This document shows, piece after piece, positions 57,625 to 64,000 of a DNA stretch of 64,000 nt. The stretch's first letter is position 1. Each line of letters starts with the position of its first letter. Both the position numbers and the translations under genes were made by a program. Source of the DNA: Paenibacillus foliorum (lineage in GTDB: Bacteria > Bacillota > Bacilli > Paenibacillales > NBRC-103111); NCBI RefSeq assembly GCF_013141765.1, contig NZ_WHOD01000087.1:1-64000 (forward strand), in the 5' to 3' direction. The notes under the pieces are model-generated. The model saw only the letters and a program-made list of their open reading frames with translations. It was not told the origin of the DNA and did not search any database.

Positions 57625-59469
57625 TCAACGAATCGAAACCTTATAGTGTCTTAACCAAGTATCCACTTGTGCCAAATAGGCGAACAGCTGAGGGCCAGTC
57701 ATCAGCTGACCGAACCATGGGAGGTTGAATTGGCTAGAATCCCCTTCAGCCAAGCTGCGTATTTTTGCAACATCAATAAATGGCAGCAGAGGGGAGCTTG
57801 AATCATTCAGTATGTCCAACACCCATGATCTAACTGCTTTTAAATAGCTCGGGTTATGCGTTTTGGGATAGGGACTCTTTTTGCGAGTGAGTACGTCTTC
57901 AGGGAGAACGCCTTGCAGCGCACGGCGCAGGATGCCTTTTTCCCTGTCCCCGGACGTTTTGATCTCCCAAGGAATGTTCCAGACATACTCCACCAGACGG
58001 TGGTCGCAGAATGGAACGCGCACTTCGAGACCGACTGCCATACTCATCCGATCCTTACGGTCAAGAAGAGTCGGCATGAAGCGGGTAATGTTAAGGTAAG
58101 ACATTTCCCTCATTCGGTTTTGACTCTGGTTTTCGCCAGCTAGCCGCGGCACTTCAGAAAGCGCCTGGCTGTAACGCTCCTTAACATACTGTTCAGGCTT
58201 TACCCATCGAACGAAATCGGGAGATAACAGATCTACGCGGTCCTTGGTAGCTAATGACCATGGGAAGGTGCCGGCGTTTAAGGCTTCCTCACGGTGAAAC
58301 CAAGGATAACCTCCGAAGATCTCGTCGGCGGCTTCTCCTGAAATGGCTACAGTGGCATCTTTTTTTATCTCGCGACAGAATAAATATAAGGAGCCATCCA
58401 CGTCAGCCATTCCGGGAAGGTCACGGGCATAGACGGCTGTTTTGAGTGAGTCGACAAGCTCAGGTGTATCGAATTCGAGGAAATGGTGCTCACTGCCTAG
58501 AAACTCGGTCATCCGTTTAATCCAAGGCGCATCGGAATTAGGCTGGAAGGTATTGGCTTTGAAATGTTTGTCATTGTCCACATAATCGATTGAATAAGTG
58601 TGAATAGTGCCCGTCTGGTTCTCTTTATAATAATTGGAAGCAAATGTAGTCAAAGCGCTGGAGTCTAGTCCTCCTGACAGCAGCGTGCAAATAGGTACAT
58701 CTGATGCCAATTGTCGAATTACCGTATCCTTGAGGAGATCGTGAATTCGCTCTGCTGTTGCATCGACATCATCTTCGTGTGGCTTGCTTTCTAGCTTCCA
58801 GTAAGCGCGGATGCTCAGGCCATTACGATCCATAACCATGCAGTGGCCAGGCTTTAATTCAGACATATTGCGGTATACTCCATGACCTGGAGTGCGAGCA
58901 GGGCCAATGGCGAATATTTCGGCAAGTCCTTCACCACTGATTTGAGCAGGGAAATCAGGATGAGCTAGAATGGCCTTAGGCTCGGAGCCGAATAGAAGTC
59001 TACCGTCCTCATATGAATAAAAGAACGGTTTTACGCCGAGTCTATCGCGTACGAGAAATAAGGATTGGTCAATGGAATTCCATATGGCAAAAGCAAAAAT
59101 GCCATTCAAACGGTCAACGCAGGAACGTCCCCATTCGATAAATGATACAAGCAGCACCTCAGTGTCGCATGTGGTAGTGAATGTATGACCGCGCAATTGG
59201 AGTTCTCTTTTTAGCTCGGGGGCGTTATAGAGCTCTCCATTGTAGACGATGGTAAACGTGTTTTCGCCGTATTTGCGAATCATCGGCTGTATACCATTGG
59301 CTGGATCCATTACGCAAAGACGTCTGTGTCCAAGCGCGCAATGAGGAGTTATCCAAGTGCCCGAAGCATCAGGACCACGATCTGATAAAGTATCCGTCAT
59401 ATCTTCCAGAATGGACGGATATTGGGTTAAATCCTTTTTCCATTCAATCCATCCCGTTATCCCGCACAT
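57625..59469 (-). CDS. asnB: Glutamine-hydrolysing asparagine synthase (AsnB/AsnO type)
   Basis: A 614-residue enzyme. The start is set so that the catalytic Cys follows the initiator Met (MCGITGW), behind AAGGGATG. The N-terminal glutaminase domain (~2-190, with VYNGELYN) and the C-terminal ATP-dependent synthetase domain (SGGLDSSALTTF pyrophosphate loop) are complete. It makes asparagine from aspartate and glutamine. The length matches the B. subtilis AsnO paralogue linked to sporulation, and Spo0A-box-like heptamers precede it. Confidence 0.9.
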   Translation of the reverse strand: MCGITGWIEWKKDLTQYPSILEDMTDTLSDRGPDASGTWITPHCALGHRRLCVMDPANGIQPMIRKYGENTFTIVYNGELYNAPELKRELQLRGHTFTTTCDTEVLLVSFIEWGRSCVDRLNGIFAFAIWNSIDQSLFLVRDRLGVKPFFYSYEDGRLLFGSEPKAILAHPDFPAQISGEGLAEIFAIGPARTPGHGVYRNMSELKPGHCMVMDRNGLSIRAYWKLESKPHEDDVDATAERIHDLLKDTVIRQLASDVPICTLLSGGLDSSALTTFASNYYKENQTGTIHTYSIDYVDNDKHFKANTFQPNSDAPWIKRMTEFLGSEHHFLEFDTPELVDSLKTAVYARDLPGMADVDGSLYLFCREIKKDATVAISGEAADEIFGGYPWFHREEALNAGTFPWSLATKDRVDLLSPDFVRWVKPEQYVKERYSQALSEVPRLAGENQSQNRMREMSYLNITRFMPTLLDRKDRMSMAVGLEVRVPFCDHRLVEYVWNIPWEIKTSGDREKGILRRALQGVLPEDVLTRKKSPYPKTHNPSYLKAVRSWVLDILNDSSSPLLPFIDVAKIRSLAEGDSSQFNLPWFGQLMTGPQLFAYLAQVDTWLRHYKVSIR

Positions 59470-59497
59470 AGCTTTCATCCCTTCTTGATGTGTTTAG

Positions 59498-59539
59498 TCG
59501 ACAACAATTAAACTTTTCGACAGTGACAGCGTGATTATA
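59498..59539 (-). promoter_or_regulatory. Promoter region of asnB with two Spo0A-box-like heptamers
   Basis: On the minus strand a TATAAT (plus coordinates 59534-59539) is followed downstream by TGTCGAA (59516-59522), a perfect 0A box core, and TGTCGAC (59498-59504), one mismatch. Both lie between promoter and start codon. No good -35 was found. Confidence 0.45.
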
Positions 59540-59849
59540 AAGGTTATGCATAGGCAAAACAGAAAATGTCTGTCCCGTCAACAGGAAAAGATAGACAAAA
59601 TGCAAATTAGCGTTTACACTATGCGGTAACGGTTTGTGATGATGACCATATTGGATGAATAGAACAAGAGCGATTATCCCACTCTAAGCAAAGAGAGGCT
59701 GGAAGGGATAGAAGCTTTTATAGTAATTTAAATTTTGTGGTTGAACACATTTGAAAATGTTCTTGTCCTGCGATATGCTATGTAGATAGCTGTTGATTAA
59801 GGAATAGAATGGGGTCAGTAGCCAGGCCCGAACCAATCAAGATGAAGAG
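59540..59849. other. Intergenic region upstream of the small coiled-coil gene
   Basis: Apart from the asnB promoter side, this stretch contains only an imperfect palindrome (GAACACATTT/GAAAATGTTC, 59743-59762). I see no gene or RNA. Confidence 0.3.
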
Positions 59850-59861
59850 GTGGTCATACGT

Positions 59862-60206
59862 ATGAAAAAAACAAAACTAGCCAAGCAACAAAGTGAATAC
59901 AAAGAGGCCAAAGAACGCTTTGAAAAAGCGAATGCGGCTTTTCAAAATAAGCTTGCAACCGTCAAGCTGCTAGGAGTCGTTACCCAGGAGAAAGTTGAAG
60001 AGCTGGTTGAAGAAACGAGCTTGCACAACGCATTGAATGATCTGGGAGCTGCTGAGAAGTCATTGCTTCTTTGGTCTCATGAAGCTATTCAGAGCGAGAA
60101 GGATTACTTGCAAAACAAAGATGCTGTCGATAAAATGTATGCCTTCATCGATCAAGATCCAAACATCAAAGCCAAATTAATACAAGCGGCCATGAAAATC
60201 AATTAA
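59862..60206 (+). CDS. Small coiled-coil protein, YlbF-like in composition
   Basis: A 114-residue, highly charged, almost entirely helical protein (long Lys/Glu/Ala-rich segments) with no cysteine-based sites, signal or membrane span. I do not recognise a family with certainty; the composition is similar to small YlbF/YmcA-type helical proteins but no motif supports it. ATG 59862 follows GAGGTGG; an in-frame GTG at 59850 overlaps that site. A strong terminator follows, so it is a single-gene unit. Confidence 0.6.
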   Translation: MKKTKLAKQQSEYKEAKERFEKANAAFQNKLATVKLLGVVTQEKVEELVEETSLHNALNDLGAAEKSLLLWSHEAIQSEKDYLQNKDAVDKMYAFIDQDPNIKAKLIQAAMKIN

Positions 60207-60229
60207 TAGAATATTAATTGTAATTCGAG

Positions 60230-60263
60230 CAGCGGTGGGATATTTCCCACCGCTGTTTTTTTT
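60230..60263 (+). terminator. Terminator after the coiled-coil gene
   Basis: CAGCGGTGGGA (60230-60240) pairs perfectly with TCCCACCGCTG (60245-60255) around TATT, followed by eight T residues. Confidence 0.9.
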
Positions 60264-60388
60264 GACCTATTTGAATGGTTAATTTTAACATGAACAACTT
60301 GCCCTCCAATTGAGTAGTGGAAGGACAAGGATTCGTTATTTCCTAAGAAGGATTTTTTATTTGGTTTAGGGCAACCTAATTTGGAAAT

Positions 60389-61531
60389 ATGCGTGAGATA
60401 GACACGAAAAATCTGTTCCGAAAAAAGGTGAGGTCTTTGTCCAGATCTATTAACATGGTTCAAGCATCGATGATTGTACTATGCTCGGTAGGATTGTTGA
60501 ATCATGTCATCATCATTCCTATATTGCTGGATGTAGCGGACCGGGACGCTTGGCTTTCAGCTGTAGTTGCTTTTATTCCTTTCATACTGTGGGTATTTCT
60601 CCTTCGGTGGATTGTGAAGCGAAGCGGCCAACAGCCATTGTTTGAATGGATAGAATCAGTAGCGGGAAAAGGAATTGCTAACATACATAAGCTTATATTC
60701 AGTATTTTATTGCTGTTGATTGCTGCTATTACTATAAAAGATACGGTAACATGGGCAGTTGCGTCTTACTTGCCCGAGACACCGATGTTTGCATTGACTT
60801 TACTGCTCGTCTCCCTATGTTACTTTGCGGCACGCTCAGGAATCATCTGCATTGCTATTATGAGCGGCATCTTACTTCCGGTAATTGTGCTATTAGGTTA
60901 CTTTGTAATGACCGCGAATCTTGTCAACAAGGATTACACCAGACTGTTCCCTGTTTTGGAGTTTGGGATGGGGCCGCTGCTCGGAGGCATCATACATGTC
61001 GGAGCCGGATTTGCGGAGCTAATGTTGCTGCTGCTTTTTCAGCATCATATCGGCACCCGAATCAAATGGTGGCATCTGGCCTTACTTGCGTTGTTGATTA
61101 CAGGCTTAACATTGGGACCAACTACTGGTTCCATAGCGGAGTTCGGACCTGTAGAATCTGCTAAGCACCGGTATCCGGCATTTGAACAATGGAAACTGGT
61201 TATCGTACAAAGATTCATCGAGCGGGTTGATTTCTTTTCTATTTATCAGTGGTTTGCGGGAGCATTCGTACGAGTCTCTGTTGCTATGTTTTTATTGACC
61301 GAATTAAGTCCTTTCAAAGGCAAGAAAAGTAAGCCAATCTTTCTCGTTGTATTGTCTGTTCTGTTGGTGCTCATTATGCTGCTTCCCATCAGTGATATTC
61401 AATTTTACGATTGGCTTAAATACAGTTATTTACCGGGTACCCTGGTATGCTACCTTTTTCTTACTTTGAGTTTATTAATCGTAGCGTTCTTTTCCAAAAA
61501 AGGAGGGAGTTTACGTGACAAGATGGGATGA
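60389..61531 (+). CDS. Spore germination receptor B subunit (GerAB/GerKB, APC-superfamily permease)
   Basis: A 380-residue protein with about ten membrane spans, of the endospore germination permease family. Germinant receptors of A, B and C subunits sit in the spore inner membrane; the B subunit binds the germinant. The conserved INMVQASMIVLCSVGLLNH start of the first span lies at residue ~22, so a later start (TTG 60437 or ATG 60455) is possible; 60389 is kept because it gives a basic leader. It is the first gene of a B-A-C operon and overlaps the A gene by 17 bases. Confidence 0.88.
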   Translation: MREIDTKNLFRKKVRSLSRSINMVQASMIVLCSVGLLNHVIIIPILLDVADRDAWLSAVVAFIPFILWVFLLRWIVKRSGQQPLFEWIESVAGKGIANIHKLIFSILLLLIAAITIKDTVTWAVASYLPETPMFALTLLLVSLCYFAARSGIICIAIMSGILLPVIVLLGYFVMTANLVNKDYTRLFPVLEFGMGPLLGGIIHVGAGFAELMLLLLFQHHIGTRIKWWHLALLALLITGLTLGPTTGSIAEFGPVESAKHRYPAFEQWKLVIVQRFIERVDFFSIYQWFAGAFVRVSVAMFLLTELSPFKGKKSKPIFLVVLSVLLVLIMLLPISDIQFYDWLKYSYLPGTLVCYLFLTLSLLIVAFFSKKGGSLRDKMG

Positions 61532-62984
61532 GGGAATTCTTCGCGACATGTTCGAACGCTGTGATGATGTTAAATTTATTGAAATCATGGATTCATCAGC
61601 AACAGAGAAACGCAAGAGTTTACTACTAATCTATTGTGAAGGGTTATGCGACACTAAAGCACTTCAGGACACCTTGCTGCCAAGACTACAGGCTATTCTG
61701 AAAACCGATGTTGTAAGTATGGAAAATGATGGTTCAGATTGGCAGAACATGTTGAAATCAACTTTTTCAGCAGACGCTTCGGATCAAGATGTGATGGATG
61801 AGTTATTCAAAGGAAATCTCCTTGTATTAGAGATAACTAACGGTAAGCTGAATTATGTTGAAATGGCTAATCGCCCAGAACGTAAACCTGAGGATTCGAG
61901 CTCAGAAATGACAATCAATGGGCCGCGGGATAGTTTTATAGAAAATTTAAGCGTCAACATAGCTCTTATTCGCAAACGGCTTCGCAGCAATACTTTGTGT
62001 GTGGAGAAATATACTCTTGGCAGTCGCAGCCGAACCGAGATTGGTCTTTTGTACTTGAGTGATGTATTGGTGGAAGCAACCGAAAACGAAATAAAGGAAA
62101 AATTGAGAAATATCGAGATCGAATCGGTATTAGGCCAAGAGGAATTGAAGGTGTTGTTGACCCGAACAAAGGGCGAATTTTTTCCGTTAATGAATTTAAC
62201 GACTCGTCCCGACATGGTGGCTGACAGTCTTATTAAAGGACGATTTGTGATCATGATGGACGGCAACCCAACCGTGCTCATAGCACCGGTTAATATCTCA
62301 TACGCAATGACCGTTGGCGAGGATATACATACTCCTTTACCTTTGGTATATATAGAAATGGTTATGAGACGAGTGGGGCTTTTAATTACGCTGTTGATGC
62401 CCGGCTTTTGGGTTGCTCTCACTTCCTATCATCAGGACCAAATTCCATTCCCCCTGCTCGCAACTATCGCGGTAGCCACCGAAGGAACGCCGCTTTCCGG
62501 ACCGATGGAAATATTATTGATGACGCTCTTGTTCCAATTTTTTTTGGAAGCGGGCAGTCGGTTGCCTTCAGCATTAGGACCTTCCGTATCTGTCGTTGGA
62601 GGCTTGATTATCGGTGATGCGGTCATTAAAGCTGGACTGACCTCGCCTGCCACGTTAGTTGTCGCTGCTGTCAGTGCAACAGCCCAATTTACGCTGGTTG
62701 GGGGAATGTTCGGCATCAGTGTTGGACTTCTGAGAATATATATATTCCTATTTGCTTCTTTTTTTGGATTGTTTGGATTTTTTACGGCCGTATTTTCTAT
62801 ATTGATTTATATGTCCAATTTAAAGTCTTTTGGCGTTCCTTACCTGGCACCTTATTCCCCAGTTAATTGGAGGGATTTATGGTTTGTATTGTCTCAGCAC
62901 CCCCGCGGCAGACGCCAAACCAAGCCTGAGCTGCTAACTCCCCAGAAGGACCATACAGGACGCAGAGGAGGGCAAGCGCAATGA
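61515..62984 (+). CDS. Spore germination receptor A subunit (GerAA/GerKA)
   Basis: A 489-residue GerA-family protein: a soluble N-terminal part (residues ~1-240), then membrane spans in the C-terminal half with the conserved TEGTPLSGPMEILLM and LPSALGPSVSVVGGLIIGDA segments. The start is GTG 61515 behind GGAGGGAG, inside the end of the B gene. It overlaps the C gene by ATGA. It forms an ion channel-like oligomer in the receptor complex. Confidence 0.92.
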   Translation: MTRWDEGILRDMFERCDDVKFIEIMDSSATEKRKSLLLIYCEGLCDTKALQDTLLPRLQAILKTDVVSMENDGSDWQNMLKSTFSADASDQDVMDELFKGNLLVLEITNGKLNYVEMANRPERKPEDSSSEMTINGPRDSFIENLSVNIALIRKRLRSNTLCVEKYTLGSRSRTEIGLLYLSDVLVEATENEIKEKLRNIEIESVLGQEELKVLLTRTKGEFFPLMNLTTRPDMVADSLIKGRFVIMMDGNPTVLIAPVNISYAMTVGEDIHTPLPLVYIEMVMRRVGLLITLLMPGFWVALTSYHQDQIPFPLLATIAVATEGTPLSGPMEILLMTLLFQFFLEAGSRLPSALGPSVSVVGGLIIGDAVIKAGLTSPATLVVAAVSATAQFTLVGGMFGISVGLLRIYIFLFASFFGLFGFFTAVFSILIYMSNLKSFGVPYLAPYSPVNWRDLWFVLSQHPRGRRQTKPELLTPQKDHTGRRGGQAQ

Positions 62985-64000
62985 AGCGAGCTTTGCTTCT
63001 TGCGGCCATGCTAAGCTTAACCTCACTCTTTCTAGGCGGGTGCTGGAATGCATCGGATATTGATAATTTGGATTATGTGAATGCTATCGGGATTGATTAT
63101 TCCAACGAGAAGAAAGAATTTACCGTCTATTTACAGCTTCTTAGCTTCGAAAAGGTTGCAAAATCAGATGTAGGGACCAAAAGTGCCTCAACACCAGCTT
63201 GGATCGGTATCGGTAAGGGCAAAACTTATGTGGATGCAGTCGGGAATATTTCTTTAGAGTCTGAAAAGCGTTTGTATTGGGGGCATGTTACATCATTAGT
63301 TATGGGAGAAGGTTTGCTCAATAAAGGAGATATTACGGATGTGCTGCAAACTTTTTTTAGATTCTATGAGCTTCGATATACGATGTGGGTCTATGGAACA
63401 CGCAGCAAGCTGGACGAGCTTTTTACCGCAACCCCTAACTTTGAACAATCCCGATTGAATATGCTGATTCATAAACCTACGGACAATTACAAGCAGCGCT
63501 CTTATATAGCCCCCATGCGTCTCAATGATTTTATTGCCACGTATTATGAGCCTGCCCAAACACTGCTGCTACCCGCTGTTTCCATCAGTAAAGAGGTTTG
63601 GCGTAAAAACAATGAACCATTGGACTCTATGCGCTTTGAAGGCATTTTCCCTTTTAGACGAAATAAAAGTGAAGGCTTTATACCTATGGAGCAGGTCAAA
63701 GGGCTTAGATGGGTTGAGAAAAAAACGAACAGGGCACCGGTTTCGGTAACTGAAAAGGGAAAGCAAGTTGCTAATCTGCGGATGAGGAACCCCCATTACT
63801 CAGTTAAGATCAGGGAGGAAAACAATAAGCCTGTGTTTGATCTTCATGTAAAGGTGAATGGTGCTATCACGGATTTGAACGAGCAGGTCTCTGAGCAAAC
63901 TCTATGCAAACAGGTTGAAAAAATAATCGAAAAGGAAATTCGGGACACCTACGAAAGTGGACTCAAGCTGAAAGCAGACCTGCTTGAACTTCAAAAGCAT
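62981..64000 (+). CDS. Spore germination receptor C subunit (Ger(x)C lipoprotein), cut by the right edge
   Basis: The frame starts at ATG 62981, overlapping the A-subunit stop (ATGA), and is open for 340 codons to the window end without a stop. It begins with a lipoprotein signal whose lipobox is LGGCWN, the classic Ger(x)C start, followed by YVNAIGIDYS. The usual length is about 380-410 residues, so only the end is missing. It completes the germinant receptor. Confidence 0.9.
   Translation, partial: MKRALLLAAMLSLTSLFLGGCWNASDIDNLDYVNAIGIDYSNEKKEFTVYLQLLSFEKVAKSDVGTKSASTPAWIGIGKGKTYVDAVGNISLESEKRLYWGHVTSLVMGEGLLNKGDITDVLQTFFRFYELRYTMWVYGTRSKLDELFTATPNFEQSRLNMLIHKPTDNYKQRSYIAPMRLNDFIATYYEPAQTLLLPAVSISKEVWRKNNEPLDSMRFEGIFPFRRNKSEGFIPMEQVKGLRWVEKKTNRAPVSVTEKGKQVANLRMRNPHYSVKIREENNKPVFDLHVKVNGAITDLNEQVSEQTLCKQVEKIIEKEIRDTYESGLKLKADLLELQKH

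Noticed and set aside
1..64000. CRISPR arrays, tRNA or rRNA genes, insertion sequences, prophage
   Set aside because: None seen: no regularly spaced repeats with unique spacers, no transposase or integrase motif, no cloverleaf with CCA-type end.

Overview
The window reads as a chromosomal segment of an endospore-forming, low-to-mid GC Gram-positive bacterium of the Paenibacillus group. Evidence: spore germination genes (gerM-like, a gerB-gerA-gerC operon, an orphan Ger(x)C-like lipoprotein), a small H-type acid-soluble spore protein, two sporulation-type PAS histidine kinases, an S-layer-homology (SLH) anchored exoenzyme, AGGAGG-type ribosome binding sites, many TTG/GTG starts, and the gerM-rph-rdgB order known from Bacillus subtilis. 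I see no rRNA, tRNA, transposase, phage gene or CRISPR array. The assignment to Paenibacillus is inference.

Layout. 1-5 kb: an edge-truncated small gene, a very short SASP-H gene, bluB, a TraX-like membrane protein, a large multi-PAS kinase and a small zinc-ribbon protein. 5.4-17.7 kb: one co-directional block with a threonine-synthase-like PLP enzyme, a YheO/DauR-type regulator, a complete Opp/Dpp-type peptide ABC transporter, an SDR oxidoreductase, a CE4 deacetylase, an S9 peptidase and an M20 peptidase. It looks like an uptake-and-degradation system for a peptide or amide. A terminator-containing leader precedes it, and two nearly identical ~50-bp elements flank it. 17.8-24.1 kb: LysR regulator, metallophosphoesterase, GNAT, GntR/FCD regulator and its likely target glcDF, where GlcD carries an 18-residue polyglutamine tail. 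24.4-26.7 kb: two overlapping DGQHR (DndB-like) proteins without any dnd/dpt/dpd partner.

26.9-40.3 kb is a Gram-positive polysaccharide-utilisation-type locus. It has two tandem paralogous LacI regulators (the second preceded by four 13-bp iterons on a good sigma-A promoter), a sugar ABC transporter without its ATPase, three homologous sialidase-fold (BNR/Asp-box) proteins destined for cytoplasm, exterior and SLH-anchored cell surface, and a DHDPS/NAL-family aldolase. A perfect cre (CcpA) site lies ahead of the secreted enzymes. Substrate release outside, import, final cleavage and aldol splitting inside form a coherent pathway; the sugar is unknown.

40.5-64 kb: a second membrane-bound sporulation-type kinase; mepB; an aerobic-type formylglycine-generating enzyme with no sulfatase in view; a ROK regulator; a methyltransferase and an MBL hydrolase; a ~690-bp non-coding stretch with four REP-like palindromes; an orphan Ger(x)C-like lipoprotein; a YtvI-like permease; a CNNM/CBS transporter-like protein divergent from a DUF1836 protein, with a duplicated operator between them; pgpA; a PAS-GGDEF diguanylate cyclase; gerM, rph and rdgB; asnB with Spo0A-box-like sites; a small coiled-coil protein; and gerB-gerA-gerC running off the right edge.
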